Shown in pieces: positions 1 through 6,480 of a stretch of 9,130 bases of DNA. A program made the position numbers and the translations under genes. The notes beneath the pieces are model-generated. The model ran no database searches. It saw only the letters and a program-made list of their open reading frames with translations, and was not told the origin of the DNA. The stretch comes from Betaproteobacteria bacterium RIFCSPLOWO2_02_FULL_68_150 (GTDB taxonomy: Bacteria; Pseudomonadota; Gammaproteobacteria; Burkholderiales; SG8-39), in contig MERE01000057.1 of NCBI GenBank assembly GCA_001771975.1, forward strand, positions 1 to 9,130, written 5' to 3'. Within the stretch, counting starts at the first letter, position 1, and the number at the start of each line of letters is the position of its first letter.

Positions 1-5
1 TGACC

Positions 6-1067
6 ATGGCGGTCAGCGTACTGGCGGTCATCGCGATCGTCGCCGCACTGTATCTGGCGCGCGCCTTCTTTGTTCCATTCCTGATCGGAATCCTCGCGAG
101 CTACGCGCTGCGCCCGGTGGTGAACTGGCTGAAGGCGTGTCACATCCCGCGTCCCGCGGGGGCGGCATTGGTGCTGGCCGTGCTTGCCGGCAGCTTGTCC
201 TGGATCGCATTTTCGTTGAGCGACGATGCGGCAGCGGTGATCGAAACGCTTCCGGAGGCAGCGCGCAAGCTGCGGCAGAACCTGAGCGCCGCACGTACCA
301 GCGGCCCGACGGCGCTGCAGAACATGCAGGAAGCCGCCAGCGAGATCCAGGGGGCTGCCACTGACGCGGGTGCGAAGCCGGGAGCGCGCGTGATCGCCGT
401 CAAGCCCTCCGAGCCCAGCACCTGGTTGCGCGACTACGCGCTCGCGCAATCCGCGCTGCTGTTTACGGTTGCCGCGCAAACGCCGATTGTGTTGTTGCTC
501 ACTTATTTCCTGCTGGCGTCGGGCGCTCATTTCCGCCGTAAGCTGGTAGGCTTCGTCGGGCCGTCGCTATCGGTCAAGAAAGACGCCGTGCGGATTCTCG
601 ATGAAATCGATACGCAGGTCCAGCGCTACCTGCTCGCCACGCTGGTGTCGAATACCCTGATTGCCGTTGCCACCTGGCTTGCGTTTGAGGCGCTTGGAAT
701 GCAGCACGCGGCCGTTTGGGGCGTCGCCGCCGGCGTGCTGCACTTCATCCCCTACCTGGGCCCGGTGCTGATCGCGCTCGCCAGCGGCATGGCCGGCTTC
801 TTGCAGTTCGGGTCGCTGCTAGGCGCGCTCGCCGTAGCGGGCGCGTCGCTCGTGGTGGCGGGTGCGGTCGGGTTCTTGTTCACGACCTGGCTGCAAAGCC
901 GTTTTGCGGGCGTGAACGCCGCGGTGCTGTTCATCGCGTTGCTGTTCTTCGGCTGGCTGTGGGGCGTCTGGGGTTTGCTGCTCGGCGCGCCGCTCATCGC
1001 CATCGCCAAGGTGGTCTGCGATCGCGTCGAATCGCTCAAGCCGGCCGGCGAACTGCTGGGGCGCTAG
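6..1067 (+). CDS. AI-2E family transporter (PerM/TqsA-like membrane protein), 5' end possibly outside window
   Basis: Polytopic inner-membrane protein of the AI-2E transporter family, whose members include the autoinducer-2 exporter TqsA and the PerM-type permeases; substrate here is unknown. Hydrophobic helices are visible at about residues 3-38 (two), 50-70, 147-172, 208-232, 238-290 (two or three) and 300-335. A polar, helical, Ala/Gln-rich stretch (about 72-146) sits between helices three and four, as is usual for the family. Family hallmarks are HFIPYLGPVL at about 246-255 and the Gly/Trp-rich C-terminal segment FFGWLWGVWGLLLGAP at about 314-329. The ATG at 6 opens directly into the first membrane helix, whereas family members usually have a short cytoplasmic lead; no in-frame stop precedes it and no ribosome site can be seen, so the real start may be upstream of base 1. 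It is followed by a promoter candidate, so it is probably not in the kinase operon. Family assignment is firm; function is not. Confidence 0.88.
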   Translation: MAVSVLAVIAIVAALYLARAFFVPFLIGILASYALRPVVNWLKACHIPRPAGAALVLAVLAGSLSWIAFSLSDDAAAVIETLPEAARKLRQNLSAARTSGPTALQNMQEAASEIQGAATDAGAKPGARVIAVKPSEPSTWLRDYALAQSALLFTVAAQTPIVLLLTYFLLASGAHFRRKLVGFVGPSLSVKKDAVRILDEIDTQVQRYLLATLVSNTLIAVATWLAFEALGMQHAAVWGVAAGVLHFIPYLGPVLIALASGMAGFLQFGSLLGALAVAGASLVVAGAVGFLFTTWLQSRFAGVNAAVLFIALLFFGWLWGVWGLLLGAPLIAIAKVVCDRVESLKPAGELLGR

Positions 1068-1081
1068 AAGGTTCTGGCTGC

Positions 1082-1095
1082 GTGCGCTGGCGCAC
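1082..1095. promoter_or_regulatory. Perfect short palindrome upstream of HK1, operator candidate
   Basis: GTGCGC at 1082-1087 and GCGCAC at 1090-1095 are perfect reverse complements separated by TG. The two-base centre is too short for a stable hairpin, so a protein-binding site is more likely than a terminator. It ends 22 bases before the -10 candidate, just upstream of where a -35 element would be. A six-base arm in GC-rich DNA can occur by chance, so this is only a candidate. Confidence 0.3.
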
Positions 1096-1114
1096 AGAGC
1101 ATTCCGGGACGGCG

Positions 1115-1123
1115 TGGTATAAG
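1115..1123 (+). promoter_or_regulatory. Extended -10 promoter candidate for HK1
   Basis: TGGTATAAG at 1115-1123 matches the extended -10 pattern TGnTATAAT except for its last base. No convincing -35 hexamer lies 16-18 bases upstream, which is tolerated at extended -10 promoters. It sits 29 bases before the HK1 start codon, implying a short 5' leader of roughly 20 bases. It is the only AT-rich hexamer of this quality in the 85-bp gap after the transporter gene. Confidence 0.45.
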
Positions 1124-1140
1124 TTCCTCACGACTTCAAT

Positions 1141-1146
1141 GGAGGT
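1141..1146 (+). promoter_or_regulatory. Ribosome binding site of HK1
   Basis: A full GGAGGT lies six bases before ATG 1153 and fixes that start. The resulting N-terminus also aligns in length with the starts chosen for HK2 and HK3: the conserved GALQ motif begins at residue 34, 34 and 33 respectively. Confidence 0.8.
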
Positions 1147-1152
1147 TGCACA

Positions 1153-3234
1153 ATGCCCGCCACAAAACCTTATTCCGCCGCTCTCGATAAGGCCGCCGGC
1201 GCGGTAACTGTCATCGCGGAAGTCCTGCGCCAGGAGGCTCTGCTTAAGACGGGAGCCTTGCAGGGCGCAATTCTCAACAGCGCCAACTTCTCGATCATAG
1301 CCACCGACGAGAAGGGCATCATTCAATTATTCAATGTCGGCGCCGAGCGCATGCTGGGCTACGCCGCCGCTGATTTGGTGAATCAGATCACCCCGGCCCA
1401 CATTTCCGATCCACAGGAAGTGATCGCGCGCGCCGTGGTATTGAGCCGCGAGTTGTCAACCACAATCACGCCGGGGTTCGAGGCATTGGTCTTCAAAGCG
1501 ATGCGCGGGATCGAAGACATTTACGAACTGACCTACATCCGCAAGGACGGCAGCCGCTTTCCCGCGATCGTATCGGTCACGGCGCTGCGCGACGCTGACA
1601 GCAAGATCATCGGCTATCTGTTGATTGGCACCGATAACTCCGCGCGCAAGCAGGTTGAAGAACAACTGCGTTGGACCGAAGAGAGTTTCCGGCTGATGGT
1701 GGAGAGCGTGACCGACTGCGCCATTGTCATGCTGGATCCGGAGGGGCGCGTGGTGAGCTGGAACGGCGGAGCGCAGCGGATCAAGGGCTACAGTGCGGAG
1801 GAAATCGTCGGCCAGCATTTCTCCCGATTCTATCCGCGTGAAGACATCGATCGCGGTACGCCGCAGCGGGACCTGGACGTCGTGACAGCCAAGGGGCGGT
1901 TCGAAGCTGAAGGCTGGCGGGTGCGCAAGGACGGCTCGACCTTCTGGGCCAATGTGGTCTTTACGGCGATCCGGGACCAGGGCGGCAATCTGCGCGGTTT
2001 CGCCAAATTGACCCGGGACCTGACCGAGCGCAGGCAGGTCGAGGCGGAAATGACGGACGCCAAATCCGTGGCGGAAAAAGCCAATCTCGCGAATTCGGAT
2101 TTCCTGTCCGACATGAGCCATGAGCTGCGCACCTCGCTCAACGCGATCCTCGGTTTCGCCCAGCTCATGGAGTCCGATTCGCCGCTGCCGACGCCCTCGC
2201 AGAAGGAAAGCATAGCCAAGATTCTGCAGGCGGGATGGTATCTGCTGGAGCTGACCAACGGAATCCTCGATCTTGCGATGATCGAGTCCGGGCGGCTGTC
2301 GTGGTCGCTCGACCCGATGTCGCTGACTGAAGTCATGCTCGAATGCCAGACCGCAATCGAACCGCAGGCGCAAAAGAGCGGCATCCGCATTACCTTTCCC
2401 CAGGTCGACAGCCCTTGCTTTATTCAGGCCGATCGGACCCGGGTGAAACAGGTGCTCGTCAACCTTCTGTCCAACGCGATCAAGTACAACCGGGTGGGGG
2501 GATCCGTCGTCGTGGAATGCAGTGCGAGCGCCCCGCAACGCATACGCGTCAGCGTCACGGACACTGGCGCCGGATTGTCTCCGGAGAAGCTCGCGCAGCT
2601 GTTCCGGCCGTTCAGTCGTGTCGGGCAGGAGACCGGCGCCGACGCGTGCACGGGAATCAGCCTGATCGTGACCAAGCGGCTGGTCGAACTGATGGGCGGT
2701 GCAATCGGCGTGGAGAGCACCGTCGGAGTGGGCAGCGCGTTCTGGATCGAATTGGTCGCGGCCGCTGCGCCGCAACTCGCCGTTGACGAAGCTGAACGCA
2801 CAGCTCCGGTCCAGCCGCAAGCTCGGAACGGCGCCGCGCCGCGCACCCTGCTCTATGTCGAGGACAATCCGGCCAACCTGCAACTGGTCGTGCAAGTCCT
2901 CGCGCGCCGCCCCAATATGCGCCTGCTGAGCGCGAGGACCGGAACGCTCGGCATCGAGCTCGCGCGCACCTCGCGGCCGGACGTGATACTGATGGATATC
3001 AATCTGCCGGGCATGAGCGGGATCCAAGCCATGCAAATCCTGCGCGCCGACGCGGCAACGGCTCACATCCCCGTCGTTGCCCTCAGTGCCAATGCGATAC
3101 CCCGCGACGTCGAGCGCGGCCTGGAGGCGGGATTTTTCCGCTATCTCACCAAGCCCATCAAGGTCAATGAATTCATGGACACGCTGGATGTGGCACTGAA
3201 ATTTGCGGAAAAAGAAGTCGGTCAGAGCCGCTAA
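1153..3234 (+). CDS. Hybrid sensor histidine kinase, PAS-PAS-HisKA-HATPase-REC (HK1), probably catalytically impaired
   Basis: Soluble 693-residue hybrid kinase with no membrane helix. Order: short N-terminal tail; PAS 1 (about 34-165) of the type repeated in HK2 and HK3; an unrelated PAS 2 (about 177-292) ending in the PAC-like RDLTERRQ; a DHp helix with phospho-acceptor H323; HATPase with N-box Asn441 and G1 box DTGAGL (470-475); an Ala/Pro/Gln linker; and a REC domain with E570/D571, phospho-acceptor D615, S645 and K667. Two features are odd. The G2 box reads CTGISL (499-504) where HK2 and HK3 have GTGIGL, losing two glycines of the ATP lid. The H-box reads HELRTSLNAI, with Ser328 in place of the near-invariant proline. 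The REC residues are all intact. Established family knowledge says the G2 glycines support ATP binding, so weak or absent autokinase activity is inferred. It may act as phosphatase, as phospho-acceptor in a heterodimer, or be decaying. HK2 starts 51 bases downstream, so co-transcription is likely. Confidence 0.93.
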   Translation: MPATKPYSAALDKAAGAVTVIAEVLRQEALLKTGALQGAILNSANFSIIATDEKGIIQLFNVGAERMLGYAAADLVNQITPAHISDPQEVIARAVVLSRELSTTITPGFEALVFKAMRGIEDIYELTYIRKDGSRFPAIVSVTALRDADSKIIGYLLIGTDNSARKQVEEQLRWTEESFRLMVESVTDCAIVMLDPEGRVVSWNGGAQRIKGYSAEEIVGQHFSRFYPREDIDRGTPQRDLDVVTAKGRFEAEGWRVRKDGSTFWANVVFTAIRDQGGNLRGFAKLTRDLTERRQVEAEMTDAKSVAEKANLANSDFLSDMSHELRTSLNAILGFAQLMESDSPLPTPSQKESIAKILQAGWYLLELTNGILDLAMIESGRLSWSLDPMSLTEVMLECQTAIEPQAQKSGIRITFPQVDSPCFIQADRTRVKQVLVNLLSNAIKYNRVGGSVVVECSASAPQRIRVSVTDTGAGLSPEKLAQLFRPFSRVGQETGADACTGISLIVTKRLVELMGGAIGVESTVGVGSAFWIELVAAAAPQLAVDEAERTAPVQPQARNGAAPRTLLYVEDNPANLQLVVQVLARRPNMRLLSARTGTLGIELARTSRPDVILMDINLPGMSGIQAMQILRADAATAHIPVVALSANAIPRDVERGLEAGFFRYLTKPIKVNEFMDTLDVALKFAEKEVGQSR
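1252..1677 (+). repeat. Dispersed copy of the 426-bp PAS module in HK1
   Basis: Codons 34-175 of HK1 align without net gap to each of the three tandem PAS units of HK2 and to the PAS of HK3. Shared landmarks are SANFSIIATDEKG, NVGAERMLGY, ITPGFEALVFKA, RGIEDIYELTYIRKDGSRF and IIGYLLIGTDN. Like HK2 unit 1 and HK3, it has the DEKG..IQLF version of the early strand, whereas HK2 units 2 and 3 have DAKGVIQIF. The last few codons diverge as they lead into PAS 2. Confidence 0.85.
2068..3204 (+). repeat. Paralogous transmitter-receiver cassette, copy 1 (HK1)
   Basis: From the VAEKANL motif before the phospho-histidine to ALKF at the end of the REC domain, this segment is 1137 bp, exactly as long as the matching segments in HK2 (5083-6219) and HK3 (7009-8145). 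In all three the distance from phospho-His to the REC Glu-Asp pair is 248 residues, from there to the phospho-Asp 44, and on to the conserved Lys 52. Even the poorly conserved linker before REC has the same length. Confidence 0.85.
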
Positions 3235-3274
3235 ACGCGAGATGAAACTCCGCGACGAAATGCAGCAATTGCAC

Positions 3275-3280
3275 GGAGGT
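3275..3280 (+). promoter_or_regulatory. Ribosome binding site of HK2
   Basis: GGAGGT lies five bases before ATG 3286 in the 51-bp gap after HK1. I see no terminator or promoter in that gap, which supports HK1 and HK2 being translated from one message. Confidence 0.78.
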
Positions 3281-3285
3281 ACGCC

Positions 3286-6249
3286 ATGTCCGCTCATGCT
3301 TTCGATTCTGACGTTCTCGACGACGAAGCGGGTACGGGGGGAGTCATCTCCGAGGTCCGGCGCGAAGCGGCGCTGCTCAAGACCGGGGCGCTGCAGAACG
3401 CGATTCTGAACAGCGCCAACTTCTCGAGCATCGCCACCGACGAGAAGGGCGTCATTCAATTGTTCAACGTCGGCGCCGAGCGCATGCTGGGCTACACGGC
3501 CGCCGACGTGGTGAACAGGATCACGCCGGCCGATATTTCCGATCCGCAAGAACTGATCGTACGCGCGAAGGCACTGAGCCTGGAGCTGGCAACCACGATT
3601 ACGCCGGGCTTCGAGGCGCTGGTTTTCAAGGCCTCGCGCGGGATCGAGGACATCTACGAGCTGACCTACATCCGCAAGGACGGCAGCCGCTTTGGGGCGG
3701 TCGTGTCGGTCACTGCGTTGCGCGACGACCAGGACGCCATCATCGGCTATCTGCTGATCGGCACCGACAACACCGCGCGCCAGCGGGCCGAAGAGGCGTT
3801 GCGTGAAGCGGGTGCCTTGCAGAGCGCGATCTTCAACAGCGCCAACTTCTCGAGCATCGCCACCGACGCGAAGGGCGTCATCCAGATCTTCAACGTCGGC
3901 GCCGAGCGCATGCTGGGCTACACGGCTGCCGAAGTGATGAACAAGATCACGCCGGCCGACATTTCCGATCCGCAGGAGGTGATAGCGCGCGCCGCTGCGT
4001 TGAGCCTGGAGCTCGGCACCACAATCACGCCGGGCTTCGAGGCACTGGTGTTCAAGGCCGCTCGCGGGATCGAGGACATCTACGAGCTCACTTACATCCG
4101 CAAGGACGGCAGCCGTTTTCCGGCAGTCGTGTCGGTCACGGCGCTGCGCGAGGCTCAAGGCGGAATCATCGGTTACCTGTTGATCGGCACCGACAATACC
4201 GCGCGCAAGCAGGCAGAAGAGGCGTTGCTCAAGGCAGGCGCCTTGCAGAACGCTATTTTCAACAGCGCCAACTTCTCGAGCATCGCCACCGACGCGAAGG
4301 GCGTCATACAGATCTTCAACGTCGGCGCCGAGCGCATGCTGGGCTACACGGCCGCCGACGTGATGAACAGGATCACGCCGGCCGACATTTCCGATCCGCA
4401 GGAAGTAATCGCGCGCGCCAAAGCGCTCAGCGCGGAACTCGGAACCCCGATTACGCCAGGGTTTGAAGCCCTGGTCTTCAAGGCCTCGCGCGGGATCGAG
4501 GACATCTACGAGCTCACTTACATCCGCAAGGATGGGAGCCGGTTCCCGGCGGTGGTGTCCGTCACGGCGCTGCGCGACGAGCAGGACGCCATCATCGGCT
4601 ATCTGTTGATCGGCACCGACAACACCGCGCGCAAGCAGGTGGAAGCAGAGCAGATGCTGCTCGATCAGCGCCTGCGCGACCAGCAGTTCTACACGCGCTC
4701 TCTCATCGAATCCAATATCGACGCACTGATGACGACCGATCTGCGCGGCATCATCACCGATGTCAACCAGCAGATGCAGGCGCTCACCGGCTGCACGCGC
4801 GATGAGCTGATCGGCGCGCCGTTCAAGAATTACTTCACCGATCCGGAGCGGGCCGAGGCGGGCATCAAGCTGGTGCTGAGCGAAAAGAAGGTCACCGACT
4901 ACGAGCTCACCGCGCGCGCCAGGGACGGCAAGGAAACAGTGGTGTCCTACAATGCGACCACCTTCTACGACCGGGATAGGACTCTGCAGGGCGTGTTCGC
5001 CGCGGCGCGCGACGTCACGGAGCGCAAACGCCTGGATCAGGTGTTGCAGGAAAAGAACGTCGAGCTGGAGAACGCCAGGTCGGTGGCGGAAAAAGCCAAC
5101 CTCGCGAAATCTGATTTCCTGTCCAGCATGAGCCATGAGCTGCGCAGCCCGCTCAATGCCATCCTCGGGTTCGCCCAGCTGATGGAGTCCGATTCCCCGC
5201 CGCCAACGCCCGCCCAGAAGGAAAGCATAGCCCAGATTCTTCAGGCGGGATGGCATCTGCTGAAGCTGATAAACGAGATCCTCGACCTCGCGAAGGTCGA
5301 GTCCAGGCAGGTGCCGCTGTCGGCGGAACCGGTGTCGCTGGCCGAAGTCGTGCTCGAATGCCAGGGCATGATCGAACCGCAGGCGCAACAGCGTGGCATC
5401 AGACTGACCTTTCCCCAGTTCGACATCCCTTACTTTGTCCGTGCCGATCGGACCCGGTTGAAGCAGGTTCTCATCAACCTGCTTTCCAACGCGATCAAAT
5501 ACAACAGCAAGCAGGGAACGGTCGAGGTGAAATGCACCGAGAGCACGCCGGGACGCATTCGCGTGAGCATCAGCGACACCGGCTCGGGACTGTATCCGGA
5601 ACAACTGGCGCAGCTCTTTCAGCCATTCAATCGTCTCGGACAGGAAGCTGGCGGCGAGGAAGGCACAGGCATCGGCCTCGTGGTGGCCAAGCGACTGGTC
5701 GAACTGATGGGGGGCGACATCGGCGTGGAAAGCACCGTCGGGGTGGGAAGTGTGTTCTGGTTCGAACTCATCTCGGTTGCTGAGCCACATCTTTCCATGG
5801 CAGGACGCGAAGCAGCGGCATTGGCCCAATCGGATGTGCCTCGCGGAGCGCGGCTACACACCCTGCTCTATGTAGAGGACAACCCGGCAAACCTGAAACT
5901 GGTCGAGCAAATCATCGCGCGCCGCCCCGACATGCGCCTGCTGACCGCGGTGAACGGAACTCTGGGCATCGAGCTTGCGCACGCCGCACAGCCGGAGGTG
6001 ATACTGATGGACATCAATCTGCCCGGCATGAGCGGCACTGAGGCCATGAAGATCCTGCACAAAGACCCGGCGACGGCTCACATCCCGGTCCTTGCCCTCA
6101 CCGCCAATGCAATTCCCCGCGACATCGAGCGCGGCCTGGAAGCGGGATTTTTCCGCTATCTCACCAAGCCGATCAAGGTCAATGAGTTCATGGAGGCGGT
6201 GGATGTGGCGCTGAAATTTGCGGAACAAGAAGTCGGCCAGAGAAAATAA
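3286..6249 (+). CDS. Hybrid sensor histidine kinase with three tandem PAS repeats, PAS(x3)-PAS-HisKA-HATPase-REC (HK2)
   Basis: Soluble 987-residue hybrid kinase without membrane helices. PAS units 1-3 start at GALQ residues 34, 176 and 318, an exact 142-residue period, and differ from each other at only roughly a dozen positions each by eye. A fourth, unrelated PAS (about 468-580) has the pattern SLIESNIDALMTTDLRG, DVNQQMQALTG, DELIG and FAAARDVTERK seen in many hybrid kinases. A coiled-coil stretch (about 580-612) leads to the DHp helix with H617 (HELRSPLNAI). The HATPase has N-box Asn735, G1 DTGSGL (764-769) and an intact G2 GTGIGL (793-798). The REC domain has E864/D865, phospho-Asp 909, T939 and K961. 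All catalytic motifs look functional. It probably autophosphorylates and passes phosphate to its own REC, then normally to an HPt protein, which is not in this window. The ligand of the repeated PAS cannot be read from the sequence; no LOV-type cysteine motif is visible. The start is fixed by GGAGGT five bases upstream. Confidence 0.95.
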   Translation: MSAHAFDSDVLDDEAGTGGVISEVRREAALLKTGALQNAILNSANFSSIATDEKGVIQLFNVGAERMLGYTAADVVNRITPADISDPQELIVRAKALSLELATTITPGFEALVFKASRGIEDIYELTYIRKDGSRFGAVVSVTALRDDQDAIIGYLLIGTDNTARQRAEEALREAGALQSAIFNSANFSSIATDAKGVIQIFNVGAERMLGYTAAEVMNKITPADISDPQEVIARAAALSLELGTTITPGFEALVFKAARGIEDIYELTYIRKDGSRFPAVVSVTALREAQGGIIGYLLIGTDNTARKQAEEALLKAGALQNAIFNSANFSSIATDAKGVIQIFNVGAERMLGYTAADVMNRITPADISDPQEVIARAKALSAELGTPITPGFEALVFKASRGIEDIYELTYIRKDGSRFPAVVSVTALRDEQDAIIGYLLIGTDNTARKQVEAEQMLLDQRLRDQQFYTRSLIESNIDALMTTDLRGIITDVNQQMQALTGCTRDELIGAPFKNYFTDPERAEAGIKLVLSEKKVTDYELTARARDGKETVVSYNATTFYDRDRTLQGVFAAARDVTERKRLDQVLQEKNVELENARSVAEKANLAKSDFLSSMSHELRSPLNAILGFAQLMESDSPPPTPAQKESIAQILQAGWHLLKLINEILDLAKVESRQVPLSAEPVSLAEVVLECQGMIEPQAQQRGIRLTFPQFDIPYFVRADRTRLKQVLINLLSNAIKYNSKQGTVEVKCTESTPGRIRVSISDTGSGLYPEQLAQLFQPFNRLGQEAGGEEGTGIGLVVAKRLVELMGGDIGVESTVGVGSVFWFELISVAEPHLSMAGREAAALAQSDVPRGARLHTLLYVEDNPANLKLVEQIIARRPDMRLLTAVNGTLGIELAHAAQPEVILMDINLPGMSGTEAMKILHKDPATAHIPVLALTANAIPRDIERGLEAGFFRYLTKPIKVNEFMEAVDVALKFAEQEVGQRK
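3385..3810 (+). repeat. Tandem PAS repeat unit 1 of 3 in HK2
   Basis: Codons 34-175 of HK2. This unit keeps the AILNSANF and DEKGVIQLF versions shared with the N-terminal PAS of HK1 and HK3, which suggests it is the original N-terminal copy. It has one private change, Gly137 where every other copy has Pro in SRFPA. Phase of the repeat borders is arbitrary; GALQ was used as the start. Confidence 0.9.
3811..4236 (+). repeat. Tandem PAS repeat unit 2 of 3 in HK2
   Basis: Codons 176-317 of HK2, exactly 426 bp after unit 1. With unit 3 it shares AIFNSANF, DAKGVIQIF and the Met in the (D/E)VMN segment, which are absent from unit 1 and from the HK1 and HK3 copies. The DNA around the NSANFSSIATD and NVGAERMLGYT segments is almost unchanged from units 1 and 3. 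Confidence 0.9.
4237..4662 (+). repeat. Tandem PAS repeat unit 3 of 3 in HK2
   Basis: Codons 318-459 of HK2, again exactly 426 bp downstream of the previous unit. Similarity holds up to GTDNTARKQ; after that the sequence departs (VEAEQMLLD) and runs into the fourth, unrelated PAS. Closest relative in the window is unit 2. Confidence 0.9.
5083..6219 (+). repeat. Paralogous transmitter-receiver cassette, copy 2 (HK2)
   Basis: The 1137-bp segment from VAEKANL to ALKF, collinear with HK1 2068-3204 and HK3 7009-8145. Its last 90 or so bases are especially close to HK1, including a shared uninterrupted 27-base stretch encoding the segment before the REC lysine, while HK3 carries more silent differences there. 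Confidence 0.85.
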
Positions 6250-6364
6250 AGCCAACTGCCTCGAGACCGTTCCGATTAAGAATCCTGATATTGCCACGGC
6301 CATGGACCACCTTGTGTTCGCCAGCGCACAGACGGCCGTCGGAACGACCGTCATTGTCCATACT

Positions 6365-6390
6365 CGCCTCGGGAGAGGCGTGGCTTTTTT
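6365..6390 (+). terminator. Intrinsic terminator candidate after HK2
   Basis: CGCCTC (6365-6370) and GAGGCG (6375-6380) form a perfect six-base-pair GC-rich stem with a GGGA loop, followed after TGGC by six T (6385-6390). It lies 115 bases after the HK2 stop and 90 bases before the HK3 start. It would end the HK1-HK2 message and separate it from HK3, or act as a partial attenuator. The four bases between stem and T-run weaken it slightly. Confidence 0.65.
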
Positions 6391-6417
6391 CCAATTATAC
6401 GAGCTCGCAATCTTGTG

Positions 6418-6432
6418 TTGCCGGCTCGGCAA
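6418..6432. promoter_or_regulatory. Perfect palindrome TTGCCG-n3-CGGCAA upstream of HK3
   Basis: TTGCCG (6418-6423) and CGGCAA (6427-6432) are exact reverse complements around GCT. There is no T-run after it, so it is more likely an operator or leader hairpin than a terminator. It sits between the terminator candidate and the HK3 start. No confident -35/-10 pair could be placed in this gap; TATACG at 6396-6401 is a weak -10 match without a partner. The rest of the 6250-6480 gap holds nothing else I recognise. Confidence 0.35.
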
Positions 6433-6469
6433 GCGCGGTTCCCTCTCCGGATCATTGTAGGCTTTTCAC

Positions 6470-6475
6470 GGAAAT
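6470..6475 (+). promoter_or_regulatory. Weak ribosome binding site of HK3
   Basis: GGAAAT lies five bases before ATG 6481, in the same place as GGAGGT before HK2. The flanking CACGGA is shared at the same distance (14 bases from its first base to the ATG), so this looks like the paralogous site with two G-to-A changes. It supports ATG 6481 over the in-frame GTG at 6415, which would add 22 residues with no counterpart in HK1 or HK2. Confidence 0.5.
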
Positions 6476-6480
6476 CGGCT

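Noticed and set aside
1082..1095. Terminator of the AI-2E transporter gene
   Set aside because: The inverted repeat has only a two-base centre and no T-run behind it.
3235..3285. Separate promoter or small gene between HK1 and HK2
   Set aside because: The 51-bp gap has a clear ribosome site for HK2 but no -10/-35 pair; the ATG at 3242 opens a frame that runs out of phase into HK2.
3385..4662. CRISPR-like or other array from the regular 426-bp periodicity
   Set aside because: The periodic unit is entirely coding, in frame and encodes a PAS domain; there is no short repeat/unique spacer pattern.
1456..5829. A 1457-codon open frame on the minus strand across HK1 and HK2
   Set aside because: It is antisense to two kinase genes with intact motifs, its translation is rich in Arg, His, Gln and Asp without a recognisable domain, and its repetitive segments mirror the PAS repeats. 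Long stop-free antisense frames are expected in GC-rich coding DNA.
6218..6460. Small + strand open frame across the HK2-HK3 gap
   Set aside because: It begins inside HK2 in another frame, runs through the terminator stem and T-run, has no ribosome site and no recognisable similarity.
6415..6480. Upstream GTG start for HK3
   Set aside because: It would add 22 residues with no counterpart in HK1 or HK2 and would lie within the palindrome region; ATG 6481 matches the N-terminal length of the sisters.
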